From NCBI RefSeq assembly GCF_943371255.1, contig NZ_CALRUC010000032.1:1-37477 (forward strand): 37,477 nucleotides of DNA, given 5' to 3'. This stretch comes from Ferrovibrio terrae_B (GTDB lineage: Bacteria; Pseudomonadota; Alphaproteobacteria; Ferrovibrionales; Ferrovibrionaceae). The translations under genes were made by a program, and so were the position numbers. This document shows positions 24,126 through 32,173 of this stretch, in pieces. A model generated the notes under the pieces. That model ran no database searches and was not told the DNA's origin. It saw only the letters and a list, made by a program, of their open reading frames with translations. Within the stretch, counting starts at the first letter, position 1. Each line of letters starts with the position of its first letter.

Positions 24126-24404
24126 ATGAGCGAGCAACATCTGCACAGCAGCCATCCCGCCATCGCGAAGCGGCTGAAGCGCGCCGAGGGCCATCTGCGC
24201 AGCATCACGGCGATGATCGAGGGCGGCCGTTCCTGCCTCGACATCGCGCAGCAGCTTCATGCCGTGGAGAAGGCCATCGCCCAGGCCAAGAAGACGCTGA
24301 TTCAGGATCACATCGATCACTGCCTGGAGCAGGCGACGGATGCCGCGCCACGCCAACGGCAAAGCGCTGTCCGCGCGTTCAAGGACATCACCAAGTATCT
24401 CTGA
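24126..24404 (+). CDS. CsoR/RcnR/InrS-family metal-sensing repressor
   Basis: This 92-residue all-helical DUF156 repressor starts MSEQHLHSSHPA; the frame continues 16 codons upstream across the candidate operator, which is less likely. Candidate ligands are His5, Cys37, His62 and Cys66. The Cys-x24-His-x3-Cys spacing equals that of CsoR and InrS, and His5 lies 32 residues before the first Cys, as His3 does in RcnR and His21 in InrS. This four-ligand pattern fits a nickel-type (InrS-like) site better than a plain copper CsoR or formaldehyde FrmR. Family mode: the apo-tetramer binds DNA and metal releases it. The adjacent transporter gene starts 20 bases downstream, so both are probably autoregulated. 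Confidence 0.88.
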   Translation: MSEQHLHSSHPAIAKRLKRAEGHLRSITAMIEGGRSCLDIAQQLHAVEKAIAQAKKTLIQDHIDHCLEQATDAAPRQRQSAVRAFKDITKYL

Positions 24405-24424
24405 CGGCCACAGGGGCTCGTCGC

Positions 24425-25486
24425 ATGCGCATCTTCGCCCGAACCCGTACTGGTGTTGCTGCCGCGCTGGGATCGGCCGTGCTGTTTGGCGGCAGCACGC
24501 CTTTTGCCAAGGCACTGCTGGGCGAGGTTTCGCCATGGCTGATGGCCGGGCTGCTCTATCTTGGCGTCGGGATCGGTCTTGGGGCACTGCGCCTTGTCAC
24601 TGCGATCCGCGCCGGCCAGCCGGGCGAGGCGCCGTTGCGCCGTGGCGATCTCGGCTGGCTTGCCGCCATCGTCCTGTTTGGCGGCGTGGCCGGGCCGCTG
24701 CTGCTGATGGTGGGCCTGACCTATACCCCGGCTGCCTCGGCCGCCCTGCTGCTGAATCTGGAAGGGCTGGCGACCCTGGGCATCGCATGGCTGGTGTATC
24801 GCGAGAATGTCGATCTGCGGATCGGAATCGGCGCGGCAGCCATCCTGCTGGGGGCCATGATCCTGTCGTGGCAGGGCGGCATTGACGGCCTGAACCGCGG
24901 GTCGCTGGCCATCGCCGCCGCCTGCCTGTGCTGGGGCATCGACAACAACCTGACCCGCAAACTGTCCGCGGCCGATCCCGTACAGATCGCCACGATCAAG
25001 GGGCTGGTGGCCGGGATCGTCAATGTCGGGCTGGCCCTGTCTGTCGGCAGCGCCCTGCCGGACGGATGGCGGATCGCCCAGGCGATGACCATCGGGCTTG
25101 TGGGCTATGGCATCAGCCTGGTGCTGTTCATCCATGGCCTGCGGCATCTGGGCGCGGCACGCACAGGTGCGTATTTCTCGCTGGCGCCTTTCATGGGGGC
25201 AGCCGTGGCCGTGTTCGCCTTTGGCGATGCGATGACGCCGCAGTTAGGCATCGCCGCCGGGCTGATGGGCATCGGCCTGTATCTGCATCTGGCCGAGCGT
25301 CATGAACATGACCATCATCATAAAGAGCGCATCCATGAACACGCCCATAGCCATGATATCCACCACCAGCATGACCATGCGCCGGCCGATCCGCCGGGGG
25401 AACCGCATGTGCATCTGCACCGCCACGCCCCGATGATCCACCGCCATCCGCATTTCCCCGATATCCACCACCGGCACCGCCACTGA
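24425..25486 (+). CDS. DMT (EamA) transporter with long His-rich C-terminal tail
   Basis: This 353-residue protein starts MRIFARTRTGVAAALG. It has ten predicted membrane helices in two EamA repeats (about 10-140 and 155-285), with sequences such as FGGSTPFAKALLGEVSPWLM and GYGISLVLFIHGLRHLGAA. After residue about 290 comes a tail with 24 histidines in about 63 residues (for example ERHEHDHHHKERIHEHAH). EamA proteins usually export metabolites. The tail and the InrS-like regulator gene 20 bases upstream suggest metal binding, and probably nickel or cobalt efflux or metal-gated transport. The open frame extends far 5' across the regulator gene in another register; that part is not coding. Its 3' end converges with the LysR gene, 18 bases apart. 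Confidence 0.82.
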   Translation: MRIFARTRTGVAAALGSAVLFGGSTPFAKALLGEVSPWLMAGLLYLGVGIGLGALRLVTAIRAGQPGEAPLRRGDLGWLAAIVLFGGVAGPLLLMVGLTYTPAASAALLLNLEGLATLGIAWLVYRENVDLRIGIGAAAILLGAMILSWQGGIDGLNRGSLAIAAACLCWGIDNNLTRKLSAADPVQIATIKGLVAGIVNVGLALSVGSALPDGWRIAQAMTIGLVGYGISLVLFIHGLRHLGAARTGAYFSLAPFMGAAVAVFAFGDAMTPQLGIAAGLMGIGLYLHLAERHEHDHHHKERIHEHAHSHDIHHQHDHAPADPPGEPHVHLHRHAPMIHRHPHFPDIHHRHRH

Positions 25487-25504
25487 GCCTGGGCTTCGGG
25501 TCCG

Positions 25505-26467
25505 TTATCGGCTGCGCCGCCGCCCGGCCGCCGGCACGGTGAAATTCATTTCCGAGGCCACCTGCTGCAGGGTCTTGAGAAATTCCTGCGCCAGGCGCGA
25601 CAGCGGCCGGTCGCGCGCCTGCAGGATGCGCGCCACGCTTTCGGCTTCGGGCTTCAGCGGACGGATCACCAGATCGCTGCCCTGCACACCGCCGAAGGCG
25701 AAGCCATCCAGCAGGGCGATGCCGGCGCCGGCGCGCACCAGCGCCAGCGCGGTGGCCGATTGCGTCACCTCGACCGCGACGCGCAGCGGCACATTGGCAT
25801 CGGCGAACAGCCGGCTGGTCTGGTTGCCGAGCGGCAGATGGCGGCTGAGGCAGATCAGCGGCGCAGCCGTGAGATCGGCCGGATGCAGCACGGCCTTTTT
25901 CGCCAGCGCATGCCGGCGCGGCAGCACGCAGCCCAGTTTGGTCGCGCAGAGATCGCCGACGATCACGCCCGCACTGGCAATCGGCCCGATGATGACGCCG
26001 AGATCGGCGCGGTAATCGGCCACGCGGTTGGCGATCTCATGCGCGGTCAGCGCCTGGATCACCACAGAGACATCGGGCCGCGCGGCGCGAAAGCGCTGCA
26101 CGGCTTTGGGCAGCAGGGCATTGGCCAAGGCGGGAATCGCCGCCAGCGTCAGCGTGCCCGACTGCCCGGTGCGCAATCCGCCGGCCAGACGCTGGGCGGC
26201 GTCGATGGCGGCAAAGGCCGCGATGGTTTCAGGGAACAGCGCATGCGCCTCTGCCGTGGGCAGCAGGCGTTTCTTCTGCCGCACGAACAGCGCGAAGCCG
26301 AGCCGCTGTTCGGCATGCTGCAGCAGGCGGCTGACGGCGGGCTGGGTGATGTTGAGCGCCGCGGCAGCCGCGGTGACGCTGCCCAGTTCCATGACACGGC
26401 GAAACACATCCATTTCCCGCAGGCTCAACAGCATGGCATCTCGCGCAGGCTCAGCAACATGGTTCAT
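25505..26467 (-). CDS. LysR-type transcriptional regulator
   Basis: This 320-residue protein has the LysR layout. A winged helix-turn-helix lies at about residues 15-75, with LREMDVFRRVMELGSVTAAA and LNITQPAVSRLLQHAEQRLG, followed by a two-lobed effector domain (about 100-305). An in-frame ATG at 26434 (MLLSLREMDVF) is an alternative start; neither has a good ribosome site. It diverges from an enolase-superfamily enzyme and a Bug-type binding protein, the standard arrangement for a LysR activator of a catabolic operon. The effector is probably the acid sugar or carboxylate handled by that operon, which is an inference. Confidence 0.88.
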   Translation of the reverse strand: MNHVAEPARDAMLLSLREMDVFRRVMELGSVTAAAAALNITQPAVSRLLQHAEQRLGFALFVRQKKRLLPTAEAHALFPETIAAFAAIDAAQRLAGGLRTGQSGTLTLAAIPALANALLPKAVQRFRAARPDVSVVIQALTAHEIANRVADYRADLGVIIGPIASAGVIVGDLCATKLGCVLPRRHALAKKAVLHPADLTAAPLICLSRHLPLGNQTSRLFADANVPLRVAVEVTQSATALALVRAGAGIALLDGFAFGGVQGSDLVIRPLKPEAESVARILQARDRPLSRLAQEFLKTLQQVASEMNFTVPAAGRRRSR

Positions 26468-26489
26468 AATTCCAGGACATGATCTCAGG

Positions 26490-26505
26490 TCAAATCGGCA
26501 TTTGA
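26490..26505. promoter_or_regulatory. Perfect inverted repeat, candidate LysR operator
   Basis: TCAAAT-CGGC-ATTTGA has 6-base perfect arms in the 97-base divergent gap between the LysR gene and the enolase-superfamily gene. It does not show the classical T-N11-A register, so assignment to the LysR regulator rests on position and symmetry only. Confidence 0.45.
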
Positions 26506-26564
26506 ATATATGACCCCGGCCGCGACAATACGAGCCCGATAAAAAGCAGGTCCGGGAGGACGCA

Positions 26565-27710
26565 GTGAAGGTTGTCGAGATTCGCGGCTATCAGCTCGGC
26601 TTTTCGCCCATGCCGGCGATCGGCAATGCCCGCACCTTCATCCGCCGCCGCGATTTCCTGCTGCTGCAGGTGATCACCGATGCCGGGATCAGCGGCTGGG
26701 GCGAGGTGTTTGCATCGCCGCATGCCGCCGGCGCACTGGTGCAGGCGCGGCTGGCCGGCATGGTGCTGGGGGAATCGCCGCTGCACTATGGCCGGCTGTG
26801 GGACCGCATGATGGCTGGCATCGGCTATGACCGGCGCGGCGTTGCCATGATGGCGATTTCCGCAATCGACATGGCGCTGCACGATATCGCGGCCCAAGCG
26901 CAGCAGACCAGCGTGGCCGCGATGCTGGGCGGTCGGTTGCGCGATCAGGTCTTTGCCTATGCCAGCGGGCCGTTCATTGCCGAGGGCAGCGATCCCTATG
27001 GGCAGTATCTGCACGACACGGATGCCTATCTGAAGCGCGGCTTCCGCGCCATCAAGCCACGCGCCGGCTTCGATCCGCGCGCCGATGGCGCGATGGCCAA
27101 CGGCCTGCGCCGGCATGTCGGCCCCGAGATCGGCCTGATGGTCGATATCAACCAGGGCTACACGGCGCGCGCCGCCATCGAGTCTGCGCGCCGCATGCAG
27201 GATGCCGAGCTGTTGTGGATCGAGGAACCGGTGCTGCCCGAGGATATCGCCGGCACGGCCGCCGTGGCCGCCGCCGTGCCCACCGCGATTTCCGGCGGCG
27301 AAGCCCTGGCCAGCCTGGCCGCCTTCCGCGACTTCCTGGTGGCCGGCACCTTTTCGATCCTGCAGCCCGACCTGACGGTGTGCGGCGGCTATAGCGGCTT
27401 CCAGCGCGTCGCCGCGCTGGCGGCGGCCTGGGACCTGCCGGTGATGCCGCATGTGTTCGGCACCATCGTCAACCAGCGCGCCGCCCTGCAGATGGCGGCC
27501 CTGCTGCCGGCGCGGCGCGGCGGCGGGCCCGCGCCCTACCCCTATATGGAAATCGATGCCACGCCCAATCCGCTGCTGACCGTGGCCGGCGAGATGACCG
27601 TGGGCCGCGACGGCATGATGGCGGTGCCGGATGCACCCGGCACCGGGCTGGATCTCGACCCCGAACGCCTGGCGCCCTGGCTGACCGCGACATGGCGCTG
27701 CACGCCGTAA
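26565..27710 (+). CDS. Mandelate racemase/muconate lactonizing-type enzyme (enolase superfamily)
   Basis: This 381-residue protein starts at a GTG with GGAGG upstream. The N-terminal capping domain (about 1-125) is followed by the TIM barrel. Metal ligands are visible as Asp194 (LMVDINQ), Glu220 (LWIEEP) and Glu246 (SGGEAL). The mandelate-racemase-type general base pair is Asp269 (QPDLTV) and His296 (MPHVFG). On the second strand the KxK motif reads K-P-R (Lys164, Arg166), so the second catalytic Lys is Arg. Family role: proton abstraction alpha to a carboxylate, as in acid-sugar dehydratases or racemases. The substrate is not known. The Bug-type binding protein gene follows by 33 bases, suggesting uptake of the same or a related carboxylate. 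Confidence 0.87.
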   Translation: MKVVEIRGYQLGFSPMPAIGNARTFIRRRDFLLLQVITDAGISGWGEVFASPHAAGALVQARLAGMVLGESPLHYGRLWDRMMAGIGYDRRGVAMMAISAIDMALHDIAAQAQQTSVAAMLGGRLRDQVFAYASGPFIAEGSDPYGQYLHDTDAYLKRGFRAIKPRAGFDPRADGAMANGLRRHVGPEIGLMVDINQGYTARAAIESARRMQDAELLWIEEPVLPEDIAGTAAVAAAVPTAISGGEALASLAAFRDFLVAGTFSILQPDLTVCGGYSGFQRVAALAAAWDLPVMPHVFGTIVNQRAALQMAALLPARRGGGPAPYPYMEIDATPNPLLTVAGEMTVGRDGMMAVPDAPGTGLDLDPERLAPWLTATWRCTP

Positions 27711-27743
27711 CCGCCTATCCATAAAAAACCGGAGGAACCCGTC

Positions 27744-28730
27744 ATGACCAAGATCACCCGACGCACCGTCGTCACCGCGCTGGCCGCACTCGGCGGCGCC
27801 GCGCTGGCACCGCGGCTCGCCTTTGCCGCCAGCTGGCCGGAGCGGCCGGTGACCATCGTGGTGCCGTTCCCCGCCGGCGGCAGCAACGATGTGCTGGCGC
27901 GGCTGTTCGCGCAGAGCTTCAGCCAGAGTTTCGGCAAGCCCTTCGTGGTGGAGAACCGTGCCGGCGCCAATGGCAATATCGGCGCCAATGCGGTGGCGCG
28001 CGCCGCGCCGGACGGCTACACGCTGCTGCTGTCGGGCAACGGGCAGAATGCGATGAACCATGCGCTGTACAGCCAGATGACCTATGACTCGCGCAAGGAC
28101 TTCGTGCATATCGGCCAGATGGGCTCGGTGCCCAATGCGCTGCTGGTCTCGGCCGATTTCCCGGCGCAGAGTTTCAAGGACTTCATCGCGCTGGTGAAAT
28201 CCAAGCCCGACCAGATCGCCTGCGCCAGCCCCGGCAGCGGCTCGTCGGGCCATCTGGCGATGGCGATGCTGCAGCATACCGCCGGCATCAAGCTGCAGCA
28301 TGTGCCCTATCGCGGCGCCGCACCGGCGATCACCGATGTGATCGGCGGCCAGGTCAATGCGGTGATGATCAATGTGGATATCGCGCTGCCGCATGTGCGC
28401 AGCGGCAAGCTGAAGGTGCTGGCGGTGACCAGCCCGGCGCGCAATCCGCTGTATCCCGATGCGCCGACGGTGGCGGAATCTGGCTTCCCCGGTTTCTCGG
28501 CGATTGGCTGGATGGGCCTGTCGGCACCGGCCAAGACGCCGGCCGAGATCGTCGCGCAGATCAACAAGGCGATGAATGCCACGCTGGCCGAAGCGCCGAT
28601 CAAGGAACGCTATGCCGCCGGCGGCTATATCCCGGGCGGCGGCACGCCCGAGGCCTATGCCGGCTTCATCGCGGCCGAGATCGACAAATGGGCCAAGGTG
28701 GTGAAGGACACCGGCGCCTCGATCGAATGA
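27744..28730 (+). CDS. Bug-family tripartite tricarboxylate transporter substrate-binding protein
   Basis: This 328-residue periplasmic protein has a Tat-like signal (RRTVVTALAALGGAALAP, cleavage near residue 30). Family signatures follow: WPERPVTIVVPFPAGGSNDV, VENRAGANGNIGANAVARA and PDGYTLLL in lobe 1, and HVPYRGAAPAITDVIGG in the hinge region. The fold binds one carboxylate or related small molecule, usually for a TctA/TctB permease. No such permease gene is present here, so it is one of the orphan Bug proteins common in proteobacteria. It is preceded by GGAGG and is probably cotranscribed with the enolase-superfamily gene under the divergent LysR regulator. Confidence 0.92.
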   Translation: MTKITRRTVVTALAALGGAALAPRLAFAASWPERPVTIVVPFPAGGSNDVLARLFAQSFSQSFGKPFVVENRAGANGNIGANAVARAAPDGYTLLLSGNGQNAMNHALYSQMTYDSRKDFVHIGQMGSVPNALLVSADFPAQSFKDFIALVKSKPDQIACASPGSGSSGHLAMAMLQHTAGIKLQHVPYRGAAPAITDVIGGQVNAVMINVDIALPHVRSGKLKVLAVTSPARNPLYPDAPTVAESGFPGFSAIGWMGLSAPAKTPAEIVAQINKAMNATLAEAPIKERYAAGGYIPGGGTPEAYAGFIAAEIDKWAKVVKDTGASIE

Positions 28731-28743
28731 GGCGCGGCCGGCG

Positions 28744-29394
28744 CTAGGCCTCTGCGGGCTTCGCGCCGGGCCGTTCGCCGGCCAGGATATCGGCGAAGCG
28801 GTGATTGACGTCGCGGTGCTTGCCCTCGTCCGTGCGGGTGGCCAGCACCACGTCGCGCAGGGTGGCCGTGGCCGGCAGCTTCCAGTAATCGATGGCGATC
28901 TGCGGCGCGGCGACATTGGGATGCCGGCCGGCGTCGATCTCCGCCAGATAATGGGTGTAGCTGACCACCGCCTCCTCCTCCAGATAGCCGACGATGCGGT
29001 GGGCGGTTTTCGGCGCCAGCAGGTAGAGCAGGAAAAAGGTGTTGAAGAACCCGCCCTGCACCAGCAGCACCAGCAGGCGCTCCAGCGCATTGGGCTTGGC
29101 GATGGCGACAAAGACCATCAGATGCATGCGCTCGTTCTCGGCCTCCTCCAGCAGGGTGTGAATCCAGCCGCGATCGTCGCTCATGCGGCGCAGGCTTTTC
29201 AGATGCACCAGCATGCCGCCGACCATGCCCGGCACGGCGGCCACGGTTTCCAGCACCACGGCGCGATGGCCATAGCGGCGGGCGAAAAAGGCATCGGCGA
29301 AAAAGCGCATCGTCTTCACCACGATCAGCGCGATACGGTCGGAAAGATCGGTGGGCGTGTGATGCGGCGGGGTTTCGCTCCGGTCCGGGGTCAT
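28744..29394 (-). CDS. aox: Alternative oxidase (cyanide-insensitive ubiquinol oxidase)
   Basis: This 216-residue diiron membrane-associated oxidase starts MTPDRSETPP (AGGAG six bases upstream of ATG 29394; the frame is open further 5' without a site). Likely iron ligands are Glu49 in VLETVAAVPGM, Glu88 and His91 in LLEEAENERMHL, Glu139 or Glu140 in GYLEEEAVVSYTHYL, and Glu190 and His193 in DEGKHRDVNH. The set is complete and the length normal for bacterial members. Role: transfer of electrons from ubiquinol directly to oxygen without proton pumping, bypassing the cytochrome oxidases. AOX is rare in bacteria and best known from some alphaproteobacteria. It converges with the Bug gene and diverges from a DMT transporter gene across about 200 bases. 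No regulatory motif was recognised there. Confidence 0.95.
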   Translation of the reverse strand: MTPDRSETPPHHTPTDLSDRIALIVVKTMRFFADAFFARRYGHRAVVLETVAAVPGMVGGMLVHLKSLRRMSDDRGWIHTLLEEAENERMHLMVFVAIAKPNALERLLVLLVQGGFFNTFFLLYLLAPKTAHRIVGYLEEEAVVSYTHYLAEIDAGRHPNVAAPQIAIDYWKLPATATLRDVVLATRTDEGKHRDVNHRFADILAGERPGAKPAEA

Positions 29395-29597
29395 GACGGG
29401 CTCCTGTTGCCTGAGGGCTGGTTCCAGACTAAGTGGCACGCGCGGCCGGGCAAAGGGCCTTTGTGCTGAAATGCCGGCGATTGGCCGCGCCTGGCGCACC
29501 ATCCCAGATGGCATACCGGCCGGCGGGGAATTCCGCTCAAGGCCAGGCGGAAGTCTTTTCATTTGCCCGGCCGGCGCGCAGCGGCTACGCCTGCGCC

Positions 29598-30509
29598 ATG
29601 GAATGGGCATGGATACCGATCACCATCTGGGCTGCCGCCTGCCAGACCGTGCGCACCGGCCTGCAGAAGCAGCTGAAGGGCCGGCTGAGCACCAATGGCG
29701 CCAGCTTCGTGCGCTTTGCCTATGGCCTGCCGCTGGCCGTGGTCTATCTCGCCGCCTGCCTGTATTTCACCGCCAGGCCGCTGCCCGGCACGCATCTGGA
29801 GTTCTACGCCTGGACCGCCATGGGCGGCGTGGCGCAGATCCTCGCCACCAACCTGCTGATTCTCGCGCTCTCGATGCGCAACTTCGTGGTGGCGACGGCC
29901 TATTCCAAGACCGAAGCTCTGCAGGCCGCCGCCTTCGGCATGCTGATCCTGGCCGAGCCGGTGAGCGCGTCCGGCGTCGCCGCCATCGTGATCGGCACCA
30001 TCGGCGTGCTGCTGATCTCGCTGAAGGGCAGCGACAATGCGGCGCGCGCCTTCCTGTTCGGCTGGATGGAAAAATCGGCGCTGATCGGCATCGGCTCGGG
30101 CGCGCTGTTCGCCGTGTCCGCCATCGGTTTCCGCGCCGCATCGCTGTCGCTCGATGAAGCCTTCCTGCCGCTGGCCGCCGCCACCACGCTGGTGCATGCG
30201 ATCATGCTGCAGATCGGGCTCATGCTGGCCTATTTACTATGGCGCGAACCGGGCGAACTGCGCCGGGTGATCGCCGCCTGGCGGCCCGGGCTGGTGGTGG
30301 GCATGGCTTCGGCGGCGGGGTCGGCCGGCTGGTTCACCGCCATGGCGCTGATGACGGCGGCCTATGTGCGCATGCTGGGCATGAGCGAGATGATTTTCAC
30401 CTTCCTGATGTCGTATTTCGTCTTCCGCGAAAAACCGTCGCGGGCCGAGATCATCGGCGTGGTGGTGCTGGTGGGCGGCATCCTGCTCGGCCTGGCTGTA
30501 CGGAAATAA
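29598..30509 (+). CDS. DMT/EamA-family transporter
   Basis: This 303-residue protein is taken from ATG 29598 (MEWAWIPITIWAAACQTVRT), which begins directly with the first membrane helix; 55 open codons further upstream look non-coding. Ten membrane helices in two EamA repeats are visible. The conserved C-terminal half reads GWFTAMALMTAAYVRMLGMS, and FLMSYFVFREKPSRAEIIGV closes the repeat. Family role: export of metabolites or drugs; the substrate is unknown. It lacks the His-rich tail of the other DMT protein in this window. A gene for a small acetyltransferase follows 39 bases downstream. Confidence 0.85.
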   Translation: MEWAWIPITIWAAACQTVRTGLQKQLKGRLSTNGASFVRFAYGLPLAVVYLAACLYFTARPLPGTHLEFYAWTAMGGVAQILATNLLILALSMRNFVVATAYSKTEALQAAAFGMLILAEPVSASGVAAIVIGTIGVLLISLKGSDNAARAFLFGWMEKSALIGIGSGALFAVSAIGFRAASLSLDEAFLPLAAATTLVHAIMLQIGLMLAYLLWREPGELRRVIAAWRPGLVVGMASAAGSAGWFTAMALMTAAYVRMLGMSEMIFTFLMSYFVFREKPSRAEIIGVVVLVGGILLGLAVRK

Positions 30510-30548
30510 GGGCTTGCCCGGCGCGCCCGTCTTTCCCAGATTAGGGAC

Positions 30549-30824
30549 ATGAGCGAGATCGTCACCGACAATATGGCCCGCAGCCAGTATGAACTGCCCG
30601 TCGCGGGCCAGACCGTGTTCGCGCGCTACCGCCGCCAGGACGGCGTGGTCAGCATCCTGCATGTGGAAGCGCCGGTCAGTTTGCGCGGCAGCGGCGCCGC
30701 CGGCCGGCTGATGCAGGGCATCGTCGAACTGGCGCGCAGCCAGAATGAAAAGCTGGTGCCGCTGTGCAGCTATGCTGCCGCCTGGATGCGGCGCCACCCT
30801 GAGAGCGCCGACCTGCTGGCATAA
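30549..30824 (+). CDS. YjdJ-type minimal GNAT acetyltransferase
   Basis: This 91-residue protein is a minimal GNAT domain of the YjdJ / human GTLF3B type. It has a two-strand start (ARYRRQDGVVSILHVEAPVS), the acetyl-CoA loop LRGSGAAGRLMQG (about 41-53) and the typical end VPLCSYAAAWMRRHPE with a conserved Cys. The length matches the family, so it is complete. The acceptor substrate is not known for the family in general. It ends three bases before the A-tract of a terminator that belongs to the opposite-strand permease gene. Confidence 0.87.
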   Translation: MSEIVTDNMARSQYELPVAGQTVFARYRRQDGVVSILHVEAPVSLRGSGAAGRLMQGIVELARSQNEKLVPLCSYAAAWMRRHPESADLLA

Positions 30825-30826
30825 GC

Positions 30827-30858
30827 AAAAAAATGGGCGGCCCTTTCGAGCCGCCCAT
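30827..30858 (-). terminator. Rho-independent terminator of the NCS2 permease gene
   Basis: ATGGGCGGC (30833-30841) pairs with GCCGCCCAT (30850-30858) around an 8-base loop. Seven A residues at 30827-30833 give the U-tract on the minus-strand transcript. It lies 26 bases beyond the permease stop. The stem could also slow plus-strand transcripts leaving the acetyltransferase gene. Confidence 0.88.
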
Positions 30859-30883
30859 CCGGTATTGGCTGCGGCGCAGTGTC

Positions 30884-32173
30884 TTATGCCACCGCCAGCT
30901 TGATGACGAACAGGATGGCCAGGATGCCCATCACCGGATGCACATCCTTGGCGCGGCCGGACAGGATCTTGCCGACCACATAGGCGATGAAGCCGAGCGC
31001 AATGCCGGTGGCGATCGAAAACGTCAGCGGCATCGCCACCATGGTGACCACGGCGGGCGCATATTCGGTGACATCCTCCCAGTCGATCTTGACCAGGCTG
31101 GAACACATCACGCAGGCGACGAAGAACAGCGCCGGCGCGGTGGCAAAGGCCGGGATGCTGGTCGCCAGCGGCGCGATGAAGATGGACAGCAGGAACAGCA
31201 CCGCCACCACCACCGCCGTGAGTCCGGTGCGGCCACCGGCGCGGATGCCGGCGGCGGACTCGATATAGCTGGTCACCGTGGAGGTGCCGAGCGCGGCACC
31301 CACCATGGTGGCGAGCGAGTCGGTGATGAAGGCCGGGCCGATCCGCTTCAGGCGGCCTTCGCTGTCCATCATGCCCGCACGCGGCGCGATCGAGATCAGC
31401 GTGCCGGTATTGTCGAACAGGTCGACCATGAAGAAGGCGAAGACGATGGAGATCAGGCCGACCGAAAGCGCGCCCATGATGTCCATCTGCAGGAAGGTCG
31501 GCGCCAGGCTCGGCGGCGCCGAGAAGATGCCGTTGAACTTGGCCAGTCCCATGGCAATGCCGATCACGGTGATGGCGAGGATGGCGATCATGATGGCGCC
31601 CGGCACCTTGCGGTAGTCCAGCGCCATGATCAGCACGAAGCCGAGGCAGGCCAGCAGCGCGGTCGGCGTGCCGATCTTGCCGAGCGTGACGATGGTGGCC
31701 GGATGCGCCACCACCAGGCCGGCGTTTTGCAAGGCGATGATGGCGAGGAACAGGCCGATGCCGGCACCAATCGCCATCTTCTGCGACATCGGGATGGCGT
31801 TGACGATTTTCTCGCGGATCGGCAGCACCGAAATGATCAGGAAGATCACGCCCGACAGGAACACGGCGCCGAGGCCGACCTGCCAGGTGTGGCCCATGCC
31901 GAGCACCACGCCGTAGGTGAAGTAGGCGTTCAGGCCCATGCCCGGCGCGAGCGCGACCGGATACTTCGCCCACAGGCCCATCAGCGCGCTGGCCAGCGCC
32001 GCGCCGAGACAGGTGGCGACGAAGGCGGCGCCCTGGTCCATGCCGGCCTTGGACATGATCATCGGGTTGACGAAGATGATGTAGGCCATGGTGAGGAAGG
32101 TGGTGAGGCCGGCGAGCAGCTCGACCTTTACCGTGGTGCCGTGTTCGGCAAGTTTGAAATAGCGCTCAAGCAT
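30884..32173 (-). CDS. NCS2-family purine permease (AzgA-like)
   Basis: This 429-residue protein has 12-14 membrane helices and the AzgA branch signatures. These are the N-terminal KVELLAGLTTFLTMAYIIFV, PVALAPGMGLNAYFTYGVV (the first half-helix motif) and MAIGAGIGLFLAIIALQNAG. A later segment reads TSYIESAAGIRAGGRTGLTA, with the conserved Glu of the second substrate motif. Family role: proton-coupled uptake of adenine, guanine or hypoxanthine at the inner membrane. The 136 bases upstream hold no riboswitch I can recognise. It is transcribed alone and ends at a strong terminator. Confidence 0.92.
   Translation of the reverse strand: MLERYFKLAEHGTTVKVELLAGLTTFLTMAYIIFVNPMIMSKAGMDQGAAFVATCLGAALASALMGLWAKYPVALAPGMGLNAYFTYGVVLGMGHTWQVGLGAVFLSGVIFLIISVLPIREKIVNAIPMSQKMAIGAGIGLFLAIIALQNAGLVVAHPATIVTLGKIGTPTALLACLGFVLIMALDYRKVPGAIMIAILAITVIGIAMGLAKFNGIFSAPPSLAPTFLQMDIMGALSVGLISIVFAFFMVDLFDNTGTLISIAPRAGMMDSEGRLKRIGPAFITDSLATMVGAALGTSTVTSYIESAAGIRAGGRTGLTAVVVAVLFLLSIFIAPLATSIPAFATAPALFFVACVMCSSLVKIDWEDVTEYAPAVVTMVAMPLTFSIATGIALGFIAYVVGKILSGRAKDVHPVMGILAILFVIKLAVA

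Noticed and set aside
26490..29111. Minus-strand open frame of 873 codons antisense to the enolase-superfamily and Bug genes
   Set aside because: Composition is repetitive His/Arg/Gly typical of antisense frames in GC-rich DNA; both plus-strand proteins are clear family members with ribosome sites, and the real minus-strand gene here (alternative oxidase) is in another frame.
30237..31973. Minus-strand open frame of 578 codons across the DMT, acetyltransferase and permease genes
   Set aside because: It overlaps three well supported genes and shows no domain; it is a by-product of high GC.
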